A DNA stretch of 64,000 bases, taken from an uncultured Roseovarius sp. Lineage in GTDB: Bacteria > Pseudomonadota > Alphaproteobacteria > Rhodobacterales > Rhodobacteraceae. A model generated the notes under the pieces. The model searched no databases. It was not told where the DNA came from and saw only the letters and a program-made list of their open reading frames with translations. The stretch lies in NCBI RefSeq assembly GCF_913057115.1, contig NZ_CAJXNN010000014.1:1-64000 (forward strand). The letters are read 5' to 3'. The stretch's first letter is position 1. Every line of letters starts with the position of its first letter. Shown here in pieces: positions 8,194 to 16,771 of the stretch. The translations under genes were made by a program, and so were the position numbers.

Positions 8194-8386
8194 AAAAATG
8201 GCCCGCATGGCGAACCAGATCGCCCCCTTCTTCAAATCACAGCCGAACGAGTACGCCCCGGCCAGGGTTGCCGCGCATATCAATGACTTCTGGGAGCCAC
8301 GCATGCGACGCCAGCTACGTGCCTACGCCGAAACCGATGGCGCGGGGCTCGATGATATCGTCCTGAAAGCGATACAACTGGTCTGA
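8183..8386 (+). CDS. fdsD: NAD-linked formate dehydrogenase delta subunit (orphan)
   Basis: 67 residues, opening MSPEKMARMANQIAPFF and containing HINDFWEPRMRRQL, the diagnostic block of FdsD, a small subunit of the soluble molybdenum-dependent NAD formate dehydrogenase. Length is normal and the frame is intact. In complete loci it follows fdsGBA and fdhD; here the catalytic genes are absent and fdhD is broken, so the gene is probably a leftover, unless fdsGBA lie elsewhere in the genome. The ATG at 8183 is used because it overlaps the ancestral fdhD end and gives the family-typical start. Confidence 0.85.
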   Translation: MSPEKMARMANQIAPFFKSQPNEYAPARVAAHINDFWEPRMRRQLRAYAETDGAGLDDIVLKAIQLV

Positions 8387-8489
8387 CTGCAGTTATCGCG
8401 GCGTTTGTGATGTAATGGCGACTTTCTTCCCTTGAATGCATTCGTTGCGACATCGCAGCAAATGGCCGTTTCCAGCCGGGACTACGGGG

Positions 8490-8506
8490 CCACCGGACCT
8501 GTCACG
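8490..8506 (+). repeat. Left copy of a 17-bp direct repeat
   Basis: The 17-mer GCCACCGGACCTGTCAC occurs here and again at 12856-12872 in the same orientation. Similarity continues more weakly to the right (GGCCCG, then CCTTCGTTCG against CTGACGTTCG). The copies bracket the XRE/binding-protein/mlrC cassette. They may be decayed copies of one intergenic repeat. Confidence 0.45.
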
Positions 8507-8618
8507 TATGGCCCGCAGCTGGCCTTCGTTCGACTTCAAGCGATTTCTCCCTCGACGCTTTACCGCTGCGTGACGGCCATTCCAAGGACCTCATAAGGTC
8601 AGCAGTCTGACGGTTGAT

Positions 8619-9404
8619 CTAATTGCCCAAAGATGTCTCTTCACGTCCCGTCGCGAGATAATTCCTGATAACCGGGTCAATCTTGCGACTGTCGGCGGCA
8701 TAGAGCCCACAGGACCGCAGAACGTCCCTTGGGGATTTGTAATCCGCCACGCGTTTCCAGACCACATCTGACGCAAATGGCGTCCGGCGTGGCAGGGACG
8801 CGAGGAAGGACATCTTGCCGAAGAGGTATTGTTTCTTGTGCCTGTGGGGCGGGATCAGAATGGACATGGTGAACGCCCCCTCGTTTTTCTCCTCATAGTC
8901 GATGACGAAGATCCGTCCGTTGTGATAGGCAGCCTTGCCATCACATCGCGTCCACCGGCGCGATTTCGCGCTTCGGTCGAAAAGCGTCTCCACCAACCGG
9001 CTGTGAACGACACCATCCCTTTCGTCGAGAAACGCGGCATTTACCACGATACTCCCCGGAGCGGCGGGGGACAGGAAATGAACCTGATAGGCTCCCAGTA
9101 GCGGACGCAGCCTACCTATGTCGCCGGGAAAGGCGACGGCAAACGGATCTCGCCGCCTGTCCGACAAGGATCGCTTTTGCCTCCGGACATCGCCGACCAG
9201 TTCATCATGCGGCCCAAGCAACTGCGTGTCTTCAAGCCCGAAAAATGCGGCGATCCTTCGCAGGTTGTGCGCGGACGGTTTGGCCCGACCGCTGAGATAC
9301 TTGCTGAACTGCTGGTGGTTAATGCCGATCTCGCGGCAGACCTGCGCCACAGACGGTTTTTCCGCGCAGAGATATCGCAGATTGGTCGCAAGGTGGTCAG
9401 ACAT
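8619..9404 (-). CDS. XRE-family transcriptional regulator
   Basis: 261 residues. The first 60 form a lambda-repressor-like helix-turn-helix: SVAQVCREIGINHQQFSKYLSGRAKPS, cited in part as QVCREIGINHQQFSKYL, followed by NLRRIAAFFGL. The remaining 200 residues form an unassigned domain with no motif I recognise. The ATG at 9404 has AAAGGA upstream. It diverges from a binding-protein gene; the 125-bp gap holds two near-identical 16-bp sites with 20-bp periodicity that probably bind this regulator. It most likely controls itself and the adjacent transport/peptidase genes. Confidence 0.72.
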   Translation of the reverse strand: MSDHLATNLRYLCAEKPSVAQVCREIGINHQQFSKYLSGRAKPSAHNLRRIAAFFGLEDTQLLGPHDELVGDVRRQKRSLSDRRRDPFAVAFPGDIGRLRPLLGAYQVHFLSPAAPGSIVVNAAFLDERDGVVHSRLVETLFDRSAKSRRWTRCDGKAAYHNGRIFVIDYEEKNEGAFTMSILIPPHRHKKQYLFGKMSFLASLPRRTPFASDVVWKRVADYKSPRDVLRSCGLYAADSRKIDPVIRNYLATGREETSLGN

Positions 9405-9430
9405 GCACCAGGATTCCTTTCGGTGTAAAA

Positions 9431-9466
9431 AGCATAAACTCGCTTATACCAGCATAAGGTCGCTTA
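9431..9466. promoter_or_regulatory. Double operator, 20-bp period
   Basis: AGCATAAACTCGCTTA (9431-9446) and AGCATAAGGTCGCTTA (9451-9466) are direct copies, 14 of 16 bases identical, with starts 20 bp apart. That is about two helical turns, so bound dimers would sit on one DNA face. They lie between the divergent XRE regulator and the binding-protein gene. Confidence 0.6.
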
Positions 9467-9529
9467 ATTGTGTCTGACAAGGATTCGGCTGATCCCTTCC
9501 CAAGAACAAATCGACTGGGAGACCGCGAC

Positions 9530-11128
9530 ATGGACAAGAAGACCTATCTGAGATCACTCGAAGCCCGCCTGACCGCCCGTCAAATCGATCGCCGGGATTT
9601 CATGCGCGGCGCATTGGCCACTGGTCTAAGCGTTGCGGCTGCCACCGGCCTTGCGAACCGGGCCGCCGCAGCAACACCCAAGAAAGGCGGCATGCTGACG
9701 GCTGGTTTGGGCCACGGCGCAACCACCGATACGCTTGATCCCGGCCGACTTGAGGCGGGCTTCCTCATCCCCTTGGCACTCGGCGTGAATGGATACCTGA
9801 CTGAAATCGATTCCAACAGCTCCGTACAGCCCTCGGTGGCGGAGTCCTGGGAGGCGTCACCCGATGCGAAGGTCTGGACGTTCAAACTGCGCAAAGGGGT
9901 GGAATTCCACAACGGCAAGTCTGTGACTGCCGAAGACGTCATCGCATCAATCAATTACCACCGCGGAGACGACTCCGAATCCGCCGGCGCACCACTGGTT
10001 GCCAGCGTCACCAATATCCGCGCGGACGGGTCCGACACCGTCGTCTTTGAGCTGGATGCCGGCAACGCAGATTTCCCGGCGGCTCTGAGCGATTACCACT
10101 TCCCAATTCTGCCTGCCTCGGGCGGAGACATTGATTGGCGGTCGGGTATCGGATGCGGGGCCTACAGGCTTGATGCTTTCGATCCCGGTGTCTCGGCCGA
10201 CCTGTCGCGCTTCGAAAACCATTGGACGGATGCGGTAGGCCATGTCGAAAAATGGCGCCTTCTGACGCTACTCGATACCAATGCAAGGATGACCTCTGCC
10301 GTGTCCGGCGACGTTGATCTCATCAACAAAGTGGATTTGAAGACAGCCGCGCTCTTTGCCCGCAAGCCAGGTATCAACCTTCATTCCGTCGCCGGAACAC
10401 AGCATTATTCCTTCCCGATGCTGACGAATGCTTCGCCCTTCGACGACAACAATGTGCGCCAAGCGATCAAGTGGGCCATCAATCGCGAAGAACTCGTCGA
10501 GAAAATCTTGTTCGGCTATGGCGCGATCGGCAACGACCATCCAATCGGGTCGGGCCAGAGGTTCTTCAATAGCGATCTGGAACAGAAATCCTTCGACCCG
10601 GACAAGGCGAAATTCTTCCTAAAGCAAGCCGGCCTCGACACTCTCGACGTCAAACTCTCCGCCTCCGACGCCGCCTTCCCGGGTGCCATTGATGCTTGCT
10701 TGCTGATCCAGAACTCGGCCCGTCAGTGCGGGATCAATGTCGAAGTCGAGCGCGAGCCGAATGACGGCTACTGGAGCGATGTCTGGAAGACAGCCCCTTG
10801 GTGCGCAAGCTACTGGGCGGGCCGCCCGGTTGAGGACCTCATGTTCTCGCTCGCGTTCAAGTCCGGCGTGTCGTGGAACGAGAGCTTCTGGTCGAATGAG
10901 CGGTTCGACAATCTCTTGATCGAGGCGCGCGCCGAGCTTGACGAAGCCAAGCGCCGCGAGATGTATTTCGAAATGCAGGACATCGTGGCCAACAAGGGCG
11001 GTGTCGCCATCCCGATGTTTGCCTCCTACGTCTTTGCAACGAGTGACGCGGTTGGAACCCCCGAGACTTTTGCCTCCAACCAGGATCTCGATGGCGCCAA
11101 ATTCCTGGAACGCTGGTGGAAGGCGTAG
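9530..11128 (+). CDS. Tat-exported peptide/opine-type ABC substrate-binding protein
   Basis: 532 residues of the SBP_bac_5 (DppA/OppA/NikA) family. A twin-arginine signal (DRRDFMRGALATGLSVAAATG) indicates export in folded form. The mature part shows LAESW-like VAESWEAS, WTFKLRKGVEFHNGKSVTAEDV, and NVRQAIKWAINREELV, all family blocks. The ATG at 9530 has GGGAG eight bases upstream; a GTG 60 bp earlier is less likely. No permease or ATPase genes follow; the next gene is an MlrC-type metallopeptidase, a partner often found with dipeptide-type transporters. The ligand is probably a short or modified peptide, but the sequence does not fix it. Confidence 0.82.
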   Translation: MDKKTYLRSLEARLTARQIDRRDFMRGALATGLSVAAATGLANRAAAATPKKGGMLTAGLGHGATTDTLDPGRLEAGFLIPLALGVNGYLTEIDSNSSVQPSVAESWEASPDAKVWTFKLRKGVEFHNGKSVTAEDVIASINYHRGDDSESAGAPLVASVTNIRADGSDTVVFELDAGNADFPAALSDYHFPILPASGGDIDWRSGIGCGAYRLDAFDPGVSADLSRFENHWTDAVGHVEKWRLLTLLDTNARMTSAVSGDVDLINKVDLKTAALFARKPGINLHSVAGTQHYSFPMLTNASPFDDNNVRQAIKWAINREELVEKILFGYGAIGNDHPIGSGQRFFNSDLEQKSFDPDKAKFFLKQAGLDTLDVKLSASDAAFPGAIDACLLIQNSARQCGINVEVEREPNDGYWSDVWKTAPWCASYWAGRPVEDLMFSLAFKSGVSWNESFWSNERFDNLLIEARAELDEAKRREMYFEMQDIVANKGGVAIPMFASYVFATSDAVGTPETFASNQDLDGAKFLERWWKA

Positions 11129-11235
11129 GATAGACAATCCAGGCAAAGATCACATGCGGGCTGGGGCGACGCCCCGGTCCGTATCGTTCACATCAGAGTC
11201 TTGCATACAACAGGAATAGAAACAGGGGGCGATTG

Positions 11236-12741
11236 ATGAAGCTCTTCATGGCGACACTGTCGACCGAGACGAATACGTTCTCGCCCATGCCTACGGCGAT
11301 GTCAGGGTTCGAGGAGTTTTACCTGCGTCATGGAACCGCAACGCAGGACCCCCCAAACCTGATGACGGAAGCCTTGCACGTCTGGCGGCGGCGCGCCGAA
11401 GAGCACGAGTGGGAGGTGATCGAAAGCCTTGCGGCGATTGCCGAGCCTGCGGGACTGACCGTAACCGCCACATACGATGCGCTGCATGGTGAGATCCTTT
11501 CCGATCTTGAGCAGGCGAAGGGGGCTGACATAATCCTGTTGCAGCTGCATGGCGCGATGGTCGCAGAGACTGTCGAGGATTGTGAGGGCGACATTCTCAA
11601 AGCCGTGCGCGCCAGATGCCCGGATGCCATCATCGGGGTGAGCCTTGACCTGCATTGCCACCTGACGGACGCCATTCTGGCGGCGGCGGATCTGGTGATC
11701 ACGTTCAAGGAGTATCCGCACGATGATGCAACAGCGCGCGCAGAAGAACTGTTCGATCTCGCCTTGCGTATGACGCGGCGTGAAATTCGCCCGGTCAGCC
11801 GCATTTTCGACTGCCGCATGTTGGGGCTGTATCTGACCAAAGAGGGCGAGATGCAATCCGTCGTCCGCGAAATGCAGGCGCTCGAGGCGCAACCCGGTAT
11901 CCTGTCCGTATCTCTTGCGCATGGGTTTCCCTGGGCAGATGTCACTGATGTCGGCACCCGCGTGCTGGTGATCGCGGATCGGGACGAGAGCCTTGCCGCG
12001 GAAACCGCCGAGCAGTTCGGGCGATCCTTCTTCGCACGCCGCCACGCCCTATCCACAGCTTATCCAGATCTCGACATGGCGCTGGACAGGGCAGCAGAGA
12101 TTCCTGCAAGTCCGGTGGTTCTGGCCGACATGGGCGACAATTCCGGTGCCGGTGCGCCCGGCGATGCGACCTTCGCCCTCCGAGAGGTCATGCGACGTGG
12201 ACTAACCAGCATCGCGGCGGGTTTGTTCTGGGATCCGATTGTCGTGCGAATATGCGCTGATGCCGGTGTTGGGGCGGATCTGTCGCTCAGGCTTGGCGGA
12301 AAGGTTGGGCCAGACTCGGGCGATCCGCTCGACATTCAGGCTCGGGTGATGCGTATTTCCTCGGGCCTAGGGCAACATCTGGGCGAAGGCATCGAACCCC
12401 TTGGAACCATGGTTTGGCTGAAGATGGATGGAGAGATTGACCTTCTGGTCAATGACCTTCGCACACAAGTTTATCACCCGGAAGCGTTCGAGCAGATGGG
12501 GATCGCCCTTTCGTCAAAACGCCTTGTTGTCGTGAAATCCACGTTCCACTTCTACGCACCGTTCAAGGCAATCGCGTCTCAGGTGATCCAGGCGGCCACG
12601 CCCGGAGGGGCCTCACCGGACTTCAGAAATTTTGAGTATCGGCGCGGCGGCGCCGAATGCTGGCCGTTCGTGGATAACCCTCTTGAGGTCAACACCCAAA
12701 AGACATCGCAAGCCAAGGAGAGGGATCGTACCTTCGTTTGA
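11236..12741 (+). CDS. M81 family metallopeptidase (MlrC-like)
   Basis: 501 residues. The N-terminal DUF1485 part has STETNTFSPMPT, LQLHGAMVAE and SLDLHCHLT; the MlrC C-terminal part has ADMGDNSGAGAPGDAT. These match microcystinase C relatives, predicted zinc enzymes that cleave small peptides. The canonical glycine-rich block is DNPGGGAPGD; here it is DNSGAGAPGD, a conservative change. The ATG at 11236 is preferred over an in-frame TTG at 11233. It lies 107 bp after the binding-protein gene in the same direction, so the two probably take up and cleave the same class of peptide. The true substrate is unknown. Confidence 0.82.
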   Translation: MKLFMATLSTETNTFSPMPTAMSGFEEFYLRHGTATQDPPNLMTEALHVWRRRAEEHEWEVIESLAAIAEPAGLTVTATYDALHGEILSDLEQAKGADIILLQLHGAMVAETVEDCEGDILKAVRARCPDAIIGVSLDLHCHLTDAILAAADLVITFKEYPHDDATARAEELFDLALRMTRREIRPVSRIFDCRMLGLYLTKEGEMQSVVREMQALEAQPGILSVSLAHGFPWADVTDVGTRVLVIADRDESLAAETAEQFGRSFFARRHALSTAYPDLDMALDRAAEIPASPVVLADMGDNSGAGAPGDATFALREVMRRGLTSIAAGLFWDPIVVRICADAGVGADLSLRLGGKVGPDSGDPLDIQARVMRISSGLGQHLGEGIEPLGTMVWLKMDGEIDLLVNDLRTQVYHPEAFEQMGIALSSKRLVVVKSTFHFYAPFKAIASQVIQAATPGGASPDFRNFEYRRGGAECWPFVDNPLEVNTQKTSQAKERDRTFV

Positions 12742-12855
12742 GTCTCTACGCGAGAGTGTCAGCGTAGGTTTTATTATTTTGCTTCCATGGTCAAAACGGG
12801 ATCCTGTCATTGAGCAGAAGCAAACCTCAGCAAAGTGGTCATTCATCACTGACCT

Positions 12856-12872
12856 GCCACCGGACCTGTCAC
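12856..12872 (+). repeat. Right copy of a 17-bp direct repeat
   Basis: Second copy of the 17-mer found at 8490-8506, same orientation, in the 284-bp gap between the metallopeptidase gene and phnE. No gene is apparent in this gap. Confidence 0.45.
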
Positions 12873-13025
12873 AACCGGCCCGTTCCTGACGTTCGCCACA
12901 CTTACTCGCTGCGGAGCGGTATCCCAAGACTGGCCACCCTAAACTCGAAGTCGTTTCTACGAGGACCTGCGGCGCCTTAAGCGCATCCGCGACAGAGAGC
13001 CGGGCGAGGCGATCGCCTTCCCGGA

Positions 13026-13826
13026 TCACTGGATGCGCGCGCGGAGCTTGTCGGTGATGATCTCCATCACCATGACAATCACGAAAATCGCAAGGATGAT
13101 CATAGATGCGTTGCGATATTGGAACAGGTCAAAGGCCACCTTGAGCTCCTGTCCGATCCCACCCGCGCCTACCAATCCAAGCACGACAGACGATCGCACC
13201 GCCTTTTCCAAAGCGAAAAGCGACGAGTTGATGAGAGACGGCATGATATCTGGCAGGATTGCCCCAACAAGGACCGATCCACGCCCCGCCCCTATGGCCG
13301 ACAAGGCATCTTGCGGCTCCTTCTCGGCATCTTCCATAGCTTCAGCGAAGAACCTGCCGCAAAAGCCGATCGTATCGACCATGATCGTCATCGTTCCGGC
13401 CACTGCGCCCAGTCCGATCGATGCAACGAACAACAACGCCCAGACAAGATCAGGCACCGTGCGCAGGAAGGACACGAATGCCTTGACCAAGATGCTGCCG
13501 CGCCCAAGTGGCGATACGCCCCTTGCCGCGCACCACGCTATCGGCAGGCTCAGCACGATCCCCAGCGCCGCGCCCACAAGCGCAATCTGAAAGGTTTCGA
13601 GAATGCGAATACCGATACGAGCAAGAAAATCGGGCTCCGTGTTGGGCGGCAGCATCCGGCCGACAAGGTTGGCCATGCCTGGCACGCCCTCGGCCAGTTG
13701 CTGTGGCGATGGCGCCACCTTACCCATCGACGCAAGGATCATCGCGCCGACGGCGACCAACAGCACGAAGTTGAGAGGCGAAAACCCAGTCCAACGGCCG
13801 GGCGCGTCAAGGCCGCGATCAGCCAT
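13026..13826 (-). CDS. phnE: Phosphonate ABC transporter permease
   Basis: 266 residues with about six membrane helices. The permease loop LVGAGGIGQELKVAFDLFQY and the preceding EKAVRSSVVLGLVGAGG region are the PhnE hallmark; FLRTVPDLVWALLFV also fits. The ATG at 13826 has AAGGA upstream and overlaps the ATPase gene by eight bases, so translation is coupled. It is the third gene of phnD-phnC-phnE and would form the channel for phosphonates or phosphite in the inner membrane. Confidence 0.88.
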   Translation of the reverse strand: MADRGLDAPGRWTGFSPLNFVLLVAVGAMILASMGKVAPSPQQLAEGVPGMANLVGRMLPPNTEPDFLARIGIRILETFQIALVGAALGIVLSLPIAWCAARGVSPLGRGSILVKAFVSFLRTVPDLVWALLFVASIGLGAVAGTMTIMVDTIGFCGRFFAEAMEDAEKEPQDALSAIGAGRGSVLVGAILPDIMPSLINSSLFALEKAVRSSVVLGLVGAGGIGQELKVAFDLFQYRNASMIILAIFVIVMVMEIITDKLRARIQ

Positions 13827-14625
13827 CGAAGGTGTCCTTCAGATCGGCCCGTGTCACCCGCTGCGCCGGACGGTCGAACAAAACCCGCCCATGCTTCAGC
13901 GCCACGACCCGGTCGGCGTAGTCGACCGCATGGGCCATGTCGTGCGACGTGTAGATAAGCGTGATCGCATGATCCCGGCAAAGCTGCGTGAAAAGGTCCA
14001 TGACATTGCGCCCCGAAACCGGATCGAGGCTGGCCGCCGGCTCGTCCGCGATCAGAAGACGTGGTCGACGCACCAAAGCCCTGGCAATCGCCACACGCTG
14101 CTGCTGTCCTCCCGAAAGCGCATCGGCACGTTCCATCGCCTTATCCGCCAGATCGACCTCGGCCAGCGCGTGCATGGCCCGCAGGCGCCAGTCCTCTCGG
14201 GCCAGGCTGTGGGAAAAAGCGTGCCAGCTTCCGCGCTCGCCGAAAAGGCCGTGGATGACATTCGACAGAACGGTCCTGCGCCGAACAAGGCAGTGTTTCT
14301 GGAAAACGAAGCCGGTCCGCCGCCGCATCGACAATCTTTGCGCACGCGTGCCTTGCATCCCGACTGGATCGCCAAAGCAGCGCAACGTGCCGCCCGAGAT
14401 CGGGTGCAGACCGATCAGGCTCTTGAGCAACGTGGACTTTCCACAGCCGTTCGATCCGATCAGCGCTACGCGCTCGCCCGCCTCGATCGTCAGGTTGATG
14501 CCATCCAGCACCATCCTGCGCCGATCGTAGGATTTCATCAGCCCGCGCGCCTCGATCAGCGGCATGGGCCCGGACAGGGCCTGTTGCCCCGTGTCGGCAG
14601 AATTCTCGGTCACAAGGTCCAGCAT
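13819..14625 (-). CDS. phnC: Phosphonate ABC transporter ATPase
   Basis: 268 residues with Walker A GSNGCGKST, signature LSGGQQQR, Walker B LLIADEP and H-loop YTSHD, all intact. Between Walker A and the signature it has VFQKHCLVRRRTVLSNVIHG, close to the PhnC-typical block. The ATG at 14625 follows GGAGGACAG. It lies between phnD and phnE, overlapping the latter, and energises their transporter. Confidence 0.88.
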   Translation of the reverse strand: MLDLVTENSADTGQQALSGPMPLIEARGLMKSYDRRRMVLDGINLTIEAGERVALIGSNGCGKSTLLKSLIGLHPISGGTLRCFGDPVGMQGTRAQRLSMRRRTGFVFQKHCLVRRRTVLSNVIHGLFGERGSWHAFSHSLAREDWRLRAMHALAEVDLADKAMERADALSGGQQQRVAIARALVRRPRLLIADEPAASLDPVSGRNVMDLFTQLCRDHAITLIYTSHDMAHAVDYADRVVALKHGRVLFDRPAQRVTRADLKDTFDG

Positions 14626-14686
14626 CTGTCCTCCGGATGAACAAGACCAGGGGCCGAGGCCCCCGGTTCATTTCGGCGGGAGCCGC

Positions 14687-15547
14687 TCAGTTGCCGACGA
14701 AGGCACTGGTGTCCACGCCGATCGTTTCATACATGGAACGGACGTAATCGTATTCGCTGTCTTCCACCTTGGTCAGGAAGAACCCGCCGCGGTATTTCTG
14801 ATTGTCTTCGCCTGTCAGAATCGCCTGCATAAGTTCCACCGAATGATCCACGAAGGCCGACTTCACGCTGGCGATCGTGTCCTCCTCCAGATCGGACCGC
14901 GCCACCAGGATGTCGTTGGGCAGGTCACGACCACGGGCAACCACGGTAAAGGACGTATCGGGGAACGCCTCGCGGATGCGCCGCAGATGGCCTTCATTCA
15001 TCCCAACCGCATGAACGTCACCACGGATCAGCGCTTCCACGGCCAGGTTCCGCGAGATGATCTGGGGTTGGTAATCCGCATTGTAAGCAAGCCCGAAATC
15101 AGACAGAACCTGTGCCGGCCCCAGGTGCTGCGAGGTCGAGCCGACCGAGCCAAAGGTCACCACCTTGCCTTCAAGATCCTGCACCGATTTGATCGGGCCG
15201 TCCGACAGAGTCACGATCTGCGCATAATAGTTCGGGCGCTGCCAAGCGGTCACGATCTTGGCATCGGTTAGTTCGTTGATGACAACGTATTCGGCCGGCC
15301 CAGTCAGAACCAGATCTACTTTGTCCTGGTTCAGCGCTTCGACGGCGGCGGTGCGTGACGAAACCGGGAAGAGGTCGATCTCGTGGCCGCTCAGCTCTTC
15401 CAGCTTCGCTTCGAATGCGCCGAATTCCTGTTGGAGGGCCTCCAGCCCCTCGATATCTGTTACTGCGAATTTCAGGGGTTCAGCAAGGACGGGAAGGGCA
15501 GCGCTAAGGGAAACCGCGGCAGCGGTGATCATGGAACGGATCATCAT
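14687..15547 (-). CDS. phnD: Phosphonate ABC transporter binding protein
   Basis: 286 residues. A signal peptide (MMIRSMITAAAVSLSAALPVLA) precedes LKFAVTDIEGLEALQQEFGAF and VDLVLTGPAEYVV, matching the PhnD/PtxB/HtxB family; GSTSQHLGPAQVLSDFG is the usual ligand-pocket block. The ATG at 15547 follows GGAGAGAC; an upstream open extension is not supported. PhnD proteins bind 2-aminoethylphosphonate, alkylphosphonates or phosphite. The start is 99 bp from divergent phnM, with a probable PhnF site between them. Confidence 0.86.
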   Translation of the reverse strand: MMIRSMITAAAVSLSAALPVLAEPLKFAVTDIEGLEALQQEFGAFEAKLEELSGHEIDLFPVSSRTAAVEALNQDKVDLVLTGPAEYVVINELTDAKIVTAWQRPNYYAQIVTLSDGPIKSVQDLEGKVVTFGSVGSTSQHLGPAQVLSDFGLAYNADYQPQIISRNLAVEALIRGDVHAVGMNEGHLRRIREAFPDTSFTVVARGRDLPNDILVARSDLEEDTIASVKSAFVDHSVELMQAILTGEDNQKYRGGFFLTKVEDSEYDYVRSMYETIGVDTSAFVGN

Positions 15548-15569
15548 GTCTCTCCAAATATCCGGTGTT

Positions 15570-15577
15570 GTGTATAC
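15570..15577. promoter_or_regulatory. Candidate PhnF (GntR/HutC-type) operator
   Basis: GTGTATAC fits the HutC-subfamily consensus GT-N-TA-N-AC and sits in a slightly longer palindrome (TGTATACA at 15571-15578). It lies in the 99-bp divergent space between phnD and phnM, whose own regulator gene, phnF, is two genes away. A TTGACA at 15613-15618 could be the phnM -35 element. Confidence 0.5.
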
Positions 15578-15646
15578 AGGAACGTCACACGCCAACGGCA
15601 TAAGGGATTCGATTGACACTTTCGTGACACGGAGACCGACAAAGAC

Positions 15647-16771
15647 ATGACTGACTGCTGGACTATCACAGGAGCCGAGGTGCTCAAGCCGGGCGGATTC
15701 GTGACCGCGCCGCTGCACGTGGCAAACGGCCGGATAGCCGAAACACCCGAAAACCGCGGGCCAGTGCTTGACGCGGACGGTGCGTGGGTTCTTCCCGGAA
15801 TCGTCGATCTGCACGGCGACGGATTCGAAGCCATCGTGCAGCCGCGCCCCGGTGTCCACTTCCCCTATCACCTTGCCTTTGCCGAGGCCGATGCGCAGAT
15901 GATCGCCAACGGCATCACTACCGCATATCACGCGCTGACCGTGTCATGGGAAAGCGGCCTGCGCGATATCGCGGTGTCCCGCGCGCTCGTCTCAGCCCTC
16001 AGACAGGCCACCCCGAACCTGTCCTGCGACACACGCCTCAACATCCGATGGGAAACCTTCGCGCTCGACCACGTGGACGAGGTGATCAGCTGGCTGACCG
16101 AACGTCCGGGCGACATCCTGTCGATCAACGATCACACCACAGCCAATCACCACTTGGGCGAAGACAGTGCCAAGCTCAAACGCATGGCGGCCCGTATGGG
16201 CCTGTCGCCAATCGGGGCGAAACAGGAAATCGCGCGGGTCTGGGCCCGGCGCGACGAGGTGCCCGGCGCCACCGATGAGATCTGCTGCCGCGCGTTTGCC
16301 CTCGGGCGGCCCGTCCTGTCGCACGACGACGCGACCCCTAATGACCGCCGCGCGGGCCGCGCGCGGCACGCCACCGTGGCCGAGTTCCCTACAACCGCCG
16401 CTGCCGCCCGCGAGGCGCGCGACGCCGGGGAACATGTGGTCCTCGGCGCGCCCAACGCCCTGCGCGGGGAAAGCCATAATGGTGCTCTGTGTGCCACTCA
16501 GGCCATCGGCAACGGGCTCTGCACGGTTCTGGCGTCGGACTACTACTACCCCGCGCCCCTGCACGCGGTATTCCGCCTGCACGATGCCGGGGTCCTGCCG
16601 CTGGAACAGGGCTGGCCGCTGGTCTCCGCCAATCCCGCCGCGGCGGTCAGCCTGCACGACCGCGGAACGCTCGATCCCGGGCAACGCGCCGACCTGCTTG
16701 TCGTCGACAGGAAAACGCGCAAGATTAGGGCTGTTTTCGTCAAGGGAAGAAAAGTGCTCGACCGTGACTGA
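15647..16771 (+). CDS. phnM: PhnM-like phosphonate-pathway amidohydrolase
   Basis: 374 residues of the amidohydrolase superfamily. In C-P lyase pathways PhnM removes pyrophosphate from alpha-D-ribose 1-methylphosphonate 5-triphosphate. Visible blocks are GIVDLHGDGFEAIVQPRPGV (metal site and PhnM-specific RPGV), ITTAYHALTVSWESG, RWETFALDHVDEV, INDHTTANHH, LSHDDAT and LASDYYYPAPLHAVF. The ATG at 15647 has GGAG twelve bases upstream. The gene ends overlapping phnF by eight bases. No phnGHIJKL are in the window, so the C-P lyase core must be elsewhere or missing. Confidence 0.85.
   Translation: MTDCWTITGAEVLKPGGFVTAPLHVANGRIAETPENRGPVLDADGAWVLPGIVDLHGDGFEAIVQPRPGVHFPYHLAFAEADAQMIANGITTAYHALTVSWESGLRDIAVSRALVSALRQATPNLSCDTRLNIRWETFALDHVDEVISWLTERPGDILSINDHTTANHHLGEDSAKLKRMAARMGLSPIGAKQEIARVWARRDEVPGATDEICCRAFALGRPVLSHDDATPNDRRAGRARHATVAEFPTTAAAAREARDAGEHVVLGAPNALRGESHNGALCATQAIGNGLCTVLASDYYYPAPLHAVFRLHDAGVLPLEQGWPLVSANPAAAVSLHDRGTLDPGQRADLLVVDRKTRKIRAVFVKGRKVLDRD

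Noticed and set aside
7851..8366. 171-residue intact protein
   Set aside because: The C-terminal half is out-of-frame text caused by the extra C at 8153-8158; it overlaps fdsD in the wrong frame.
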